NCBI RefSeq assembly: GCF_017298635.1
Contig: NZ_CP071182.1
Location: 3,758,001 to 3,822,000, forward strand
Direction of reading: 5' to 3'
From: Paenalicyclobacillus mengziensis
GTDB taxonomy: Bacteria > Bacillota > Bacilli > Alicyclobacillales > Alicyclobacillaceae
Length of the DNA stretch: 64,000 bases
The notes beneath the pieces were generated by a model. It did not search any database, was not told the origin of the DNA, and saw only the letters and a program-made list of their open reading frames with translations. Below, piece after piece: positions 33,372-41,929 of the stretch (position 1 is the stretch's first letter; the number at the start of each line of letters is the position of its first letter). The position numbers and the translations under genes were made by a program.

Positions 33372-33971
33372 TTGACTTTTCTACCTCCAAATCAGGTCGC
33401 TCATTACGCTTATGATGCAGGCTTCCGGGGTAAGGCTTTGGTCACAGCTGTCGCAGTGGCCGGTGCTGAGTCAACGTTCAACACTTCTGCGATAAGTCCG
33501 GCAGATACGTGTTTTGGATTATGGCAGATAGATGAAACGCATGACAGTGGTAATACATCTGCTCTTTTGAATCCAAGCTTTAACGCAAGTATGGCGTACT
33601 CAATTAGTGACCATGGAACAAATTGGCGTGCGTGGAGTACCTACACAAACGGGTCGTATCTACGATACTGGAGTAGTGCCGAAACGGCAGCCCACGCAGT
33701 CACCGAACCATCATATCCGCACGTAAACATACGCGTGAATGGTAAACCCTTCCCCGCTATCGCCAACAATAACGAAACGTATCTTCTGTGGACCACTCTT
33801 TCCAACTGGAATATCCCACACCATTACATCGGTAACGGTAAATTCTCCATTGATGGCCACACGGTGCAAGGGATTGTCTACAAAGGCAATACCTATCTCG
33901 AATGGGGTTCAATACCGGATATTAAAGTGACAAAAACTCATGGAGAATTTAACTTCACCGATAGTTATTAG
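33372..33971 (+). CDS. Lysozyme-like (transglycosylase-type) protein
   Basis: 199 residues. The segment VTAVAVAGAESTFNTSA, followed by CFGLWQIDE, matches the lysozyme/SLT fold used by phage and bacterial muramidases, with the catalytic Glu in AGAES. Residues about 100 onward (HVNIRVNGKPFPAIANNNETYLLW) resemble a separate substrate-facing module, repeated in VQGIVYKGNTYLEW. No signal peptide is seen from this start, so it may be released by lysis or by another route. The TTG at 33372 has AAGGGGAG upstream; an ATG at 33321 is an alternative. Its position in an accessory region suggests phage or island origin. Confidence 0.65.
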   Translation: MTFLPPNQVAHYAYDAGFRGKALVTAVAVAGAESTFNTSAISPADTCFGLWQIDETHDSGNTSALLNPSFNASMAYSISDHGTNWRAWSTYTNGSYLRYWSSAETAAHAVTEPSYPHVNIRVNGKPFPAIANNNETYLLWTTLSNWNIPHHYIGNGKFSIDGHTVQGIVYKGNTYLEWGSIPDIKVTKTHGEFNFTDSY

Positions 33972-33989
33972 GCGTCTGTCGTTGAATTG

Positions 33990-34020
33990 TTTTGAAGGGG
34001 TTTTCTTTACCCCTTCAAAA
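33990..34020. terminator. Hairpin after the lysozyme-like gene
   Basis: TTTTGAAGGGG and CCCCTTCAAAA form an 11-bp stem with A and T runs on both sides, 19 bp past the stop. It can end transcription in either direction. Confidence 0.7.
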
Positions 34021-34131
34021 CACTGGTATACAAGCCCACCCTCAGAACAAGGTCGTTGCGGTGATAGCAGTGAATAGAACTCGTTTGCAGATAGTTACTG
34101 GCACTGGAACCGTTGCAGTGCCAATGAGGTA

Positions 34132-34266
34132 AATGTTCGATATTGCGTATGCGTTATCATCGTACCCGTGAGTTCCGATTTCGTGGCCCTCGCGTGTGAT
34201 TCTTCGATCGAGCTCCGGTAATCCAAGACAATCTATCCGGAATATACACAGTCCATACATTCTCAT
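34132..34266 (-). pseudogene. Remnant of polysaccharide deacetylase (N-terminal part)
   Basis: About 45 codons read LPELDRRITREGHEIGTHGY, the second NodB motif region of polysaccharide deacetylases (G-H-E-I-G-x-H). The preceding first motif and everything after are missing or degraded. A C-terminal remnant lies at 37197, but in the wrong order for a simple interruption. Confidence 0.5.
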
Positions 34267-34372
34267 TTGGCACCCTCAAGCGTTAAATGCCGTAAAAGTG
34301 ATACCGCTTGGAACTGTTTGTGGGAGGCACAATAAGTCAAGTCACTCCCTATTGTGACCATGGGTCATTTTT

Positions 34373-34903
34373 TTACTTGAACGTGAAACCAATTATGTCT
34401 CCTCCACCTATCCCGGTTTGAACGGCATTCGGAGCATTGGAGGCAAAATAGCATGTCAATATAAGATCCGGCCCAGTATCTGCAAACTCATATGACAGTC
34501 CATCCTTGCTATAAGTTGTCCCCACAGTCATTCCAGACTTGAGACTCATGTTGACTAACTCAACAGAGAAAACGCCATGTGAAACGCGAGGATTCTTGTA
34601 CGCGGTTTGCATTTTTCCATGTGTTGTATAGAGAGTCAGACTGTTCGCATTCACTTGGACAGACTCCAACGTAACATGAGGAGAACTAAGATCAGAGCCG
34701 CGAGAACCAAATACAGTTTGAGGCTCTACACTATACGGCTTCATTGAAATCGCCATCGCTAATCCCGTTTGAATTGGGTTCTTCGCATGGCTATAGGTAT
34801 CAACTTCGTAGACGTGTTGGCCTTCTTGCCAAGTCACATATTCGCTGGTACTGTGCCCCATTGGACCTCCGTTTACATTCTCACCCGGATATGAAATGAC
34901 CAA
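34373..34903 (-). CDS. Hypothetical protein, possibly truncated at the N-terminus
   Basis: 176 residues from a TTG codon, with beta-rich sequence (VTLESVQVNANSLTLYTTHG) and no recognised domain. The frame remains open for another 34 codons upstream without an ATG or ribosome binding site (ending at a TGA), so the natural start may be lost. Proteins of this look usually carry a signal peptide, absent here. It lies between a decayed deacetylase gene and the HTH-DUF1232 gene, in a region with several broken genes. Confidence 0.5.
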   Translation of the reverse strand: MVISYPGENVNGGPMGHSTSEYVTWQEGQHVYEVDTYSHAKNPIQTGLAMAISMKPYSVEPQTVFGSRGSDLSSPHVTLESVQVNANSLTLYTTHGKMQTAYKNPRVSHGVFSVELVNMSLKSGMTVGTTYSKDGLSYEFADTGPDLILTCYFASNAPNAVQTGIGGGDIIGFTFK

Positions 34904-35017
34904 GATCGAGAATTGATGTCGCGTGAAATGGCGCGTGGATGGCGTGTTCGGGGAGGTATAAAACCGGACATCCGCATTTGTGTTGATTCATGTCTTTTAA
35001 TTTGGATTGTCTGTAAA

Positions 35018-35632
35018 TTATCTTGCACTAAACCGCGAAAAACGATCCCGTGCTATTTGGATCGCCAAGGCATCATCTATATAACCAATCGGAAAGATGT
35101 AGTCTGGAATCACGTCCGTTGACAGAACAAAATACAATAATCCGCTCCCCAAGATGCTTCGTTCTTCATCCGAGTTGCTTTTCAAAAAGTCGATGAACAT
35201 TTGATCTAACTGATCGAGGAAGGGACCCGTCCCCGGAACTTGCTGGCGTTTCTCAGGGAATTTCTCGACAATTAGGTTCACACCCTCATTTGTACGAGCA
35301 TAATCCTCGTATTTTGTCAGTTCAAGCTCAATGGCTTGTTTTGAAAACCGCTGTCCATTAAGCAACTCACGCACAAAATCTATAGAGTCTGCCGAGGTTG
35401 CTCTGCCAACGTCAAACCCCGCAGCACGGAATAATTCATCAGAGGGCACCCCTAATTCAACTGCCATCCTCTGCAAATAGTCTGGGTTCGCTTTCTGCTT
35501 GCCAGAAAGCATGCGCGAAATGGAAGCCACGTCGATACCTGTTCTTTTTCCTAGCGTGCGCAGAGACATGGAACGCTTCTTCAACACCGACTTGACGGTA
35601 TCCTCAAGTTGGTTCGGTTCTTTCCGTTCCAT
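35018..35632 (-). CDS. HTH-XRE regulator with C-terminal DUF1232 domain
   Basis: 204 residues. Residues about 5-65 form a Cro/CI-type helix-turn-helix (LRTLGKRTGIDVASISRMLSG), and the last 70 residues hold DUF1232, with the diagnostic LYFVLSTDVIPDYIFPIGYIDDA. DUF1232 (YkvA) proteins are membrane-associated; fusion to XRE is known but uncommon. It probably represses its own promoter and the divergent NRAMP transporter gene (start 35760, 127 bp away). The ATG at 35632 has GAGAGGGG upstream and is preferred over the ORF opening at 35656. Confidence 0.8.
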   Translation of the reverse strand: MERKEPNQLEDTVKSVLKKRSMSLRTLGKRTGIDVASISRMLSGKQKANPDYLQRMAVELGVPSDELFRAAGFDVGRATSADSIDFVRELLNGQRFSKQAIELELTKYEDYARTNEGVNLIVEKFPEKRQQVPGTGPFLDQLDQMFIDFLKSNSDEERSILGSGLLYFVLSTDVIPDYIFPIGYIDDALAIQIARDRFSRFSAR

Positions 35633-35759
35633 CTTGTTAGACACCCCTCTCGTCACAAGTGATGTTCTTGCGTTGATCGTTTCTCAACACTTCATCAACA
35701 CGCATCGCATGGTCTTTGTATATGATATGCCATCGACCGTTGAGGAGTTGTCATCGTTG

Positions 35760-37046
35760 ATGGATATTCAAGAGAAGATTGATGCCCCAACACAGGAACG
35801 GAAGCCACGTTTTCAACTGATGACATTATTCTGGATAGTCCTCGGTCCCGGATTGTTGGCGATGATCGGTGACAACGATGCAGGCGGCGTTTTGAGTTAC
35901 GTCATCACTGGTATTCAATTCGGCATCGGATTTTTTATCCCATTTATATTGCTACTCGCCCCACTCACATACACCGTACAAGAAATGGTGATGCGACTCT
36001 GTGTGGTGACTCAACGCAGTTTCACAACGTTGATTTCTGAACGATTCGGCACGTTCTGGGTAAAATTTTCTCTCGGTACGCTCCTTGTGAACAACATTCT
36101 CTCGCTGATCACCGAGTTTATCGGCATGAGCGCAGGGCTTTCAATGCTCGGCATTCCATTTGTTGCAAGTGACCTTCTTAGCCTAGTTATCGTTATTGTA
36201 CTTGCCATATTCGGGAGCTACTGGACAAAAGAACGTCTCGCGCTGTTGCTTGGCACTTTAAATGTCGTTTTCCTTGTCGTATCGTTTATGACCCATCCAA
36301 GCCTCGCGAAAATTGGGAACGCCTTTACCTACTGGTCTATTCCAGCCCAAACGCACACCATTTTCCTGTGGTACATCATCGCGACGATTGGTAATGCCTT
36401 TGCGCCTTGGATGATCTTCTTTCAAGGCGGGGCGGTTTTAGACAAAGGAATGACCGTAAAAGACCTGCGGTTCGGTCGCTTAGATACCGTCACGGGAAGT
36501 GTAAGCCAAGTTGTAATTGCTGCCATTTTGATTATTTGTGGCGCAGCACTTTATACGCCATCTGGTAACGTTATGGCTTCCTTGTCAGGCCCACTTCAAG
36601 TCATTCACGCCTATGCCAAACATATTGGGATTGCGGGTGAGGACTTGTTCGCTTTCGGCCTCTTCAACGCAGGATTTCTTGCTGCATTTACGATTTCCAT
36701 GTCTACGTCTTGGACGTTTGCCACAACTCTTGGTTGGGCAAACAGTCTGAATGACAAGGTTCATAAAGCACCGAAGTTTTACGGGATATACATCGGGAGC
36801 GTTATACTCGCAGCACTCATCGTTCTGATTCCCTCTTTACCGCTCAATGTAATGGCTGTTATCGCCCAATTTGTATCCGCGATTCTCATCATTCCGGCAC
36901 TGTTTTTTCTACTATTCCTAGCAAGGGATAGGCGCCTAATGGGTAAATATGCGAACGGGACGCTCTATAATGCGTGGGGATGGTTCATCCTTGTGGGAAT
37001 CGCGGTGCTTTCCGTATTGTTGCTTTACAATTTTGTTCGGGGTTAG
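35760..37046 (+). CDS. NRAMP-related divalent metal transporter, divergent motifs
   Basis: 428 residues with eleven membrane helices in the LeuT-fold order of NRAMP. The usual first-helix D-P-G-N appears as IGDNDAGGVLSY, and the sixth-helix M-P-H as AFAPWMIFFQ, a pattern seen in NRAMP-like proteins thought to favour Mg2+ or other hard ions rather than Mn2+/Fe2+ (from family knowledge, not tested here). The ORF opens at 35499 but overlaps the divergent regulator gene; the ATG at 35760 is preferred, with GAGGAG upstream at long spacing. A TTG one codon earlier is possible. It is divergent to the HTH-DUF1232 gene, which may control it. Confidence 0.78.
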   Translation: MDIQEKIDAPTQERKPRFQLMTLFWIVLGPGLLAMIGDNDAGGVLSYVITGIQFGIGFFIPFILLLAPLTYTVQEMVMRLCVVTQRSFTTLISERFGTFWVKFSLGTLLVNNILSLITEFIGMSAGLSMLGIPFVASDLLSLVIVIVLAIFGSYWTKERLALLLGTLNVVFLVVSFMTHPSLAKIGNAFTYWSIPAQTHTIFLWYIIATIGNAFAPWMIFFQGGAVLDKGMTVKDLRFGRLDTVTGSVSQVVIAAILIICGAALYTPSGNVMASLSGPLQVIHAYAKHIGIAGEDLFAFGLFNAGFLAAFTISMSTSWTFATTLGWANSLNDKVHKAPKFYGIYIGSVILAALIVLIPSLPLNVMAVIAQFVSAILIIPALFFLLFLARDRRLMGKYANGTLYNAWGWFILVGIAVLSVLLLYNFVRG

Positions 37047-37062
37047 CCGACGCAAAGACGAG

Positions 37063-37083
37063 AGTCCCGTTTTCAAGGACTCC
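37063..37083 (+). terminator. Weak terminator after the NRAMP gene
   Basis: GAGTCC and GGACTC pair around a nine-base loop, 17 bp after the stop, without a clear T-run. Confidence 0.4.
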
Positions 37084-37196
37084 CCCTCCCGTTTGATCGC
37101 TTACTTACCGCCATTCACCGTCGTATCTCTTCACCTTTGATCCGAAATTGCCCACCGTAGACCCGGACACCTTTAAGCACCATCTTTAGGCCCTAA

Positions 37197-37430
37197 TCAT
37201 AGAACACGGAAAACGTATCCCCTCGCCTTGTAATAGCGAATGATCGTGGGCAACGCTTGAGCCGTTAGACGGCTTTGGCTAACTCCATCGTGAAAAAGAA
37301 CGATTGATCCCGGCCCCGCGTTTCGTTCGACGTTTCGAACAATTGTCGCGGTCGACTTTGCCTTCCAATCTAACGAGTCCACCGTCCAGAACACGACTGG
37401 ATGCCCCATCTTTGTAATAATAGGGATTTC
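37197..37430 (-). pseudogene. Remnant of polysaccharide deacetylase (C-terminal part)
   Basis: The frame reads HPVVFWTVDSLDWK, GSIVLFHDGV and ends YYKARGYVFRVL, the last NodB-fold motifs of a peptidoglycan or chitin deacetylase. The N-terminal catalytic motifs are absent; upstream of 37430 the same frame is not recognisable. It is cut off from any start and is probably inactive. Confidence 0.6.
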
Positions 37431-37593
37431 ACGACGGTCACAGTGACTCAGGTCGATTAGGATGACGGATAACTTAGTGACGTAGTCAAGGCACGTGAGA
37501 GCGGCACGTGAGAGGGCGTATGACGGTACATTTAGGTCGTCAGAGCAGGCAGTCAACGAATTGCCTGCCTGCTCCAAATTGACCAGTGAGGCT

Positions 37594-38706
37594 TTAGAAG
37601 CCTCGTGTTCGTTTAGTCGTTCCGTGGTTAGGTCGCGTCATCGACCTTCCTCCCAAACTGGAGTTGCTAATGAACCTGTCATGAGCGATACGCAAGTCAT
37701 CTGGTGTGTGTTCCACGTATTTTCGCACCATCGAAGAGTGACCTAAGATGCGCTGCAAGGCAATAATGTCTCCCCCTGAGGTCAAGAAATTCTTTGCCAT
37801 TGTATGTCGAAATGTATGTGGCGAACAGCGAACTTCGTGCGCAATCCCCGCTTTAGTACCGTATTGCTTAATTCTATGAGTAATCGAAATGGGTGAAAGT
37901 GGCTCACCATAATTGGCAAGAAACACTCGATCAGATTCAGGAAAATACACTTGATTCTCACCGATTAACTTTATTAACAAACGCACCATACTCGTAGACA
38001 CTGGAATCACGCGTAAGCGTCGGTTCTTGTTCTTTGTGCCACTGAGCGTAATCAGCCTCGTCTTGAAATCAATCTCCCCTTTTTCAAGTGCTACAACTTC
38101 CACGATTCTCATGCCAGATTCTAAAAGGAGTCTCATGAGAACATAATCCCTATTACCTGCGTACGTGGTGCGGTCTGGTTGCTCCAGTAGAGCCTCGACT
38201 TACTCATCAGTAAAAGCCCCAATTCTGTACTCTTCAACCCTCTGTCGGCTTAAATTCTGCGTAGGATTTATTGAGATAAGCCCTTTCTGATGAAGCCAAC
38301 GAAACATTGCTTTCAGTGTATTGATGCGAACATTAACTGCTCCTGGTGCCAATCCCCTTCGTGCCTTGCCATCATCCGACCTGTAAGGATGCCCCTCATA
38401 CAACGGTTTCTCATACGATAGGAAGTAAATGTACTCTCGGATGACCTCTGGCGTGATGTCTGAGACACAGGTAATCTCAGAATGCTGTTCGAGGAACCAT
38501 TCGAATAGATACTGAAAATGCTTGCGATAATCACGCAGCGTTAGCTGCCGCAACCGTTCTGCGCACTTTGCCTGATAAAACGTTTGGAACGCTTGCTGAA
38601 GCGTGTATTTCTGAACAGTTTCGTTGAGAGCTGTGTTCCGCTTGTCAATTCTCTTCTTGCCAACGCGCTTGTCTGACGTGCTTGAATCCACTTTATCGAC
38701 CTCCAT
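37594..38706 (-). pseudogene. Tyrosine recombinase/integrase broken by one in-frame stop
   Basis: Reading through a single TAA at 38200-38202 gives a continuous frame of 370 codons: an N-terminal SAM-like core-binding domain (YRKHFQYLFEWFLEQH to LKAMFRWLHQKGL) and a catalytic domain with Arg in SGMRIVEV, H-x-x-R in HTFRH, GHSS and Tyr in RKYVEH. The residues around the stop (GAFTDE, stop, VEALLEQPD) read as normal family sequence on both sides, so one base change is enough. The spacing between GHSS and the Tyr is short, so a small deletion is also possible. It lies directly downstream of the tRNA-Cys gene, a classic integrase position. The start is uncertain (38706 ATG or 38772 GTG). Confidence 0.8.
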
Positions 38707-38804
38707 GAATGTGTTTGACTCATGTGGCCGCCAAATACCGTAGCAGCGGTTTCGGTATTCTGGAACCGACACCTCTGCCTATACTGTTCCTCCGCACGAA
38801 ATAC

Positions 38805-38838
38805 AAAAAAACCGCAGAGTCCTAGAACCCTGCGGTTT
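38805..38838 (-). terminator. Terminator of the tRNA cluster
   Basis: AACCGCAG and CTGCGGTT form the stem and are followed by seven T on the minus strand, about 10 bp after the end of tRNA-Cys. Confidence 0.9.
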
Positions 38839-38848
38839 CTAACGCATT

Positions 38849-38923
<75 letters not shown>

Positions 38924-38958
38924 ACTGTCGTTGCACCCTCTCGGGTACGGACGAACCT

Positions 38959-39033
38959 TGGAGCGGAAGACGGGATTCGAACCCGCGACCCTCGCCTTGG
39001 CAAGGCGATGCTCTACCCCTGAGCCACTTCCGC
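38959..39033 (-). tRNA. tRNA-Gly (anticodon GCC)
   Basis: 75 nt with CCA end. The acceptor GCGGAAG pairs with CTTCCGC, the anticodon loop is TTGCCAA, and the T-loop is GTTCGAATC. Confidence 0.95.
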
Positions 39034-39057
39034 ATGTTTCAAGTTTTCATCAACTAC

Positions 39058-39133
<76 letters not shown>

Positions 39134-39290
39134 GAAGTCGCTGAAAAACAAGAACAGGTAAGAATATACCCTATAGCCGAGCACTGTGTCAACCACTAGA
39201 ACCAGACAACTTTCAACGAAGCTGGGTACTTCTCACCGTGGTGTAATACTTGTTTTGGAAAGTACATACCTGATGTTCCAAAAACAAGGA

Positions 39291-39640
39291 CTACATGTCC
39301 TGACTATCTTCAAGTACAAAGGTGTACTTACCAGATACCAAAGCAGTACTTGCACTCTGTGGGATGTTGACCGTAATTGCGTAACCTGAATCTGATACGC
39401 CATAAATGCTAAAGGATTTGGTACTCCATTACCCGCAAAACCCACTGGAACATTTGTCTGCCCATTGTATGGATACACATAACTTTGATGATTTACACTT
39501 TGTGACGCGCTAGCGTCACCCGCGAGATCCATTACAGCAGTCGAGTCAATATCCGCTACCCCAACATGTTGTATGAATGGGTCTAGAATAGCACTTCTGT
39601 GTATGGGAGCATTCAACCACTGTTGTACGGCATCTACAGA
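39291..39640 (-). pseudogene. CAP-domain protein, 5'-truncated and frameshifted
   Basis: The frame VDAVQQWLNAPIHRSAILDP is the conserved W-x-N-S-x-x-H-R core of CAP/SCP domains, followed by VYPYNGQTNVPVGFAGNG. Near position 39412 the frame must shift by one base to continue as IYGVSDSGYAITVNIPQSAS to a natural end (EDSQDM, stop at 39291). Its 5' half is replaced at 39641 by the tRNA-Ala fragment. These proteins are normally secreted in spore-formers. The gene is certainly inactive. Confidence 0.65.
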
Positions 39641-39686
39641 GGGATTTGAACCCCTGACCCCTGCGCTGCCAGCGCAGTGCTCTCCC
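39641..39686. repeat. 46-bp fragment of tRNA-Ala (direct repeat)
   Basis: Identical over 46 bases to 40451-40496, which are nucleotides 17-62 of the complete tRNA-Ala gene. The fragment cannot make a tRNA. The two copies bracket the toxin-antitoxin pair and the terminator of tRNA-Ala. Confidence 0.9.
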
Positions 39687-39714
39687 ACGATGGTTAGTTT
39701 CACTGCCCACATCC

Positions 39715-40029
39715 CTACAACAACTGTCTCCACTCCCGCTTACCATACAAAATCCGGACAATAGTCACCGACTTGTTCATCTCTGCAACGATGTAAAACA
39801 CGATATGATTGTCCACAGGCAGCATGCGGATTCCTTGGGAAGCTAGTCGTTCATCTCGCACGAGGGCATATCTATACGGTATTTTCTCCAGTTCCAAAAT
39901 CGCTTCTTGAATTCCGGACAGCAAATGCCGCGCATTGAACAGTTCCATCCGTTCAAACGCGATATATTGGACCATTTCGCGTAAATCGGTTTCAGCAATT
40001 TCAGAAATAGCCACGTTACAACTCTTCAC
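39715..40029 (-). CDS. RelE/ParE-family toxin
   Basis: 104 residues. The N-terminal helices (AETDLREMVQYIAFERMELFNARHLLSGIQEAI) and the C-terminal strands (IRMLPVDNHIVFYIV, VTIVRILYGKREW) match RelE/ParE toxins, which are ribosome-dependent mRNA interferases or gyrase inhibitors. The basic residues in R-I-L-Y-G-K-R-E-W are in the usual C-terminal place. The start overlaps the antitoxin stop by four bases (ATGA). Which target it has cannot be decided from this. Confidence 0.85.
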   Translation of the reverse strand: MKSCNVAISEIAETDLREMVQYIAFERMELFNARHLLSGIQEAILELEKIPYRYALVRDERLASQGIRMLPVDNHIVFYIVAEMNKSVTIVRILYGKREWRQLL

Positions 40030-40289
40030 TTCATGAATTCCTCGTCAATATCGTGTAATGCGTCGCGAAAGGGTCTAACCTTACCCTGTTTTACGGCCTC
40101 CATCCCGTCACCAAGGAGCTTGCGCAATTCGAATTTTCCAACAAGCCCCTCGTAGGCCTCGATACTCATGACCACCAAATCCCCTTGACCGTTCTTGGTG
40201 ATGTAAACAGGCTCCTTGTACTCATGGCACCATTCGGAAATCTCGACATATTTGTTTCTCAGATCTGAACTAGGTCTGATGTTGGGCAT
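40026..40289 (-). CDS. Phd/YefM-family antitoxin
   Basis: 87 residues. The N-terminus MPNIRPSSDLRNKYVEISEW and the following PVYITKNGQGDLVVMSIEAYEGL are the Phd/YefM DNA-binding fold, and the C-terminus is charged and would bind the toxin. The ATG at 40289 has GGGAG upstream; the ORF opens five codons before. It is expected to repress the operon with its toxin through the palindromes just upstream. Confidence 0.88.
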   Translation of the reverse strand: MPNIRPSSDLRNKYVEISEWCHEYKEPVYITKNGQGDLVVMSIEAYEGLVGKFELRKLLGDGMEAVKQGKVRPFRDALHDIDEEFMK

Positions 40290-40308
40290 TTTCGTCACTC
40301 CCAATCAC

Positions 40309-40343
40309 GATATATCACTATTATATCAATATATAGATATATC
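40309..40343. promoter_or_regulatory. Probable operator of the toxin-antitoxin operon
   Basis: The palindrome GATATATC occurs at 40309-40316 and 40336-40343 within a highly A/T-rich stretch, 20 bp before the antitoxin start. Paired palindromes are the usual binding sites for Phd/YefM proteins. Confidence 0.55.
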
Positions 40344-40390
40344 AACAGTCCGACCGTCATTGCTTCAGACATAGCCCGAAATTGAATAAT

Positions 40391-40432
40391 AAAAAAGAGC
40401 CTCCGAACACCAATGCGATGTTCAAAGGCTCT
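40391..40432 (-). terminator. Terminator of tRNA-Ala
   Basis: AGAGCCT and AGGCTCT pair, extended by TTTGAACA / TGTTCGGA with mismatches, followed by six T on the minus strand. Confidence 0.85.
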
Positions 40433-40437
40433 CTATC

Positions 40438-40512
40438 TGGTGGAGGATAGGGGATTTGAACCCCTGACCCCTGCGCTGCCAGCGCAGTGCTCTCCCGCTG
40501 AGCTAATCCCCC
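40438..40512 (-). tRNA. tRNA-Ala (anticodon GGC)
   Basis: 75 nt with CCA end. The acceptor GGGGGAT pairs with ATCCTCC (one G-T pair), the anticodon loop is CTGGCAG, and the T-loop is GTTCAAATC. The central 46 nucleotides are repeated at 39641. Confidence 0.95.
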
Positions 40513-40657
40513 GCATCGCCCTATCTCGGAGGGACATCGCCTATTATACATACCTTCAGGTCCAAAGATCAAGAACCAATTTTTTCTTGAACCTGAAATA
40601 CTTTCTGCCACCTTTGGGCAATCTAAGCCACAAACGCCTTGAAGGAGGAGTAAGTAG

Positions 40658-41146
40658 ATGAAATGGAAGGGTATGCTGTTTGCTGCAGCAACAGCTTGGT
40701 CTTTGTCCCTTGGCTTACCGACAGTATGGGCAGCTGGTCATCTTCAGCAAAGCACCATTGCTCATCATGAGCCCACAGCCGCTGTTGCGGACATGCAAGA
40801 CGAACACGACGCCGGTAGAGAAATGGCAATTCGGTCAAGCGTACAAGTCACTCGTGAAGCCCTACGTGATGCCTACATCGCAAGCCGCACTGCGTACACC
40901 GACAAACTTAAGAAGTACGCGAAATGTTCACAGGCTGATGCCACGAAGGCGATCACCAACGCCCACCCAGGCATGAAAGTCAATCACGTTCAACTTCGCA
41001 ACATACGCACGAGCCTCGTCTATGTCGGTGTAGCCGAAGACGACGAAGACAGATATCTCTGCATTGTCGATGCTGGAAACGGGAAACTTCTTTTGGATAA
41101 ACCGCTTCCCACACATCATGAGCGGGTCTTCGCTGACAGTAAATGA
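40658..41146 (+). CDS. Secreted PepSY-like protein
   Basis: 162 residues. A signal peptide (MKWKGMLFAAATAWSLSLGL, with a likely cut after VWAA) precedes a histidine/acid-rich linker and a C-terminal region (ADATKAITNAHPGMKVNHVQL to RYLCIVDAGNGKLLLDKPL) that fits the PepSY fold. Such domains often inhibit or regulate extracellular proteases. The ATG has GGAGG upstream at good distance. It stands alone with its own terminator. Confidence 0.7.
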   Translation: MKWKGMLFAAATAWSLSLGLPTVWAAGHLQQSTIAHHEPTAAVADMQDEHDAGREMAIRSSVQVTREALRDAYIASRTAYTDKLKKYAKCSQADATKAITNAHPGMKVNHVQLRNIRTSLVYVGVAEDDEDRYLCIVDAGNGKLLLDKPLPTHHERVFADSK

Positions 41147-41188
41147 ATGTATGCAGTGAGTAAATAGCATCAAGCGTTAGCGAACAAA

Positions 41189-41210
41189 GGCGAGAGCTTT
41201 CGCTCTCGCC
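41189..41210 (+). terminator. Terminator after the PepSY-like gene
   Basis: A perfect 9-bp stem (GGCGAGAGC / GCTCTCGCC) with a four-base loop, followed by a weak T-containing stretch (TCACAATTTCATTT). Confidence 0.7.
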
Positions 41211-41309
41211 TCACAATTTCATTTCTTTGGTTAGTTTGTCATGTAATTAAAATCGGTGTACAACGAGCAATACCGTTGAAGAGCAATATCCTTGAAGCTA
41301 AGAGGGCTG

Positions 41310-41693
41310 TTACAGCGCGCGGACCTTCACATCCTGAACGTGAATAGGGCCGACTCCTCTCGGTACCTCTATCGACTCCAATCGTGTGGCAGACAAAGCT
41401 TTGGTGATATAGTCACATGCCACGTTCGGATCGATTCGGTCACCGCACGTATATACATCAATGCTGGCGTATCCGTGTTCCGGGAAACTGTGGATGGTGA
41501 GGTGTGATTCTGAGATAATCACAACACCACTCACACCTTGCGGGGCAAATTTATGAAATGCCACTTCCCGTACTTCTGCGCCAGCTTCAAGTGCTGCATT
41601 AACCATGATCCGTTCGATACTGTGCAAATCGTTCAGCTTGTCATCGGGACATCCCCACAATTCTGCAATAACATGACGACCCATTGTGTCCAT
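41310..41693 (-). CDS. speH: S-adenosylmethionine decarboxylase proenzyme
   Basis: 127 residues. The self-cleavage site is Glu62-Ser63 in [17 protein letters not shown], which produces the pyruvoyl group on the serine. The following DVYTCGD holds the conserved Cys. This is the short prokaryotic class (SpeH) that decarboxylates S-adenosylmethionine for spermidine synthesis. The ATG at 41693 has AAAGGGGGA eight bases upstream; the ORF opens earlier at 41762. No speE lies in the window. Confidence 0.93.
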   Translation of the reverse strand: MDTMGRHVIAELWGCPDDKLNDLHSIERIMVNAALEAGAEVREVAFHKFAPQGVSGVVIISESHLTIHSFPEHGYASIDVYTCGDRIDPNVACDYITKALSATRLESIEVPRGVGPIHVQDVKVRAL

Positions 41694-41929
41694 ACCAAAA
41701 AATCCCCCTTTACACCAATATCCACGCCGCGTGACGACATGGTGGAACCTACGGTTCACCACGGGGGAAAGTTAGTCCGTAGAGGTCCTAACCCTTTAAG
41801 TGACGTCGATTCCATGCCCAGCTTGCATAGTCGGTAAATCAAACCATCTCCGTGCCGGACATTACGAGTGCTAGTATAAGACCACGCCCGACAATTTGCA
41901 ACAAGGAAATCGTAGGCATCTGTATATGT

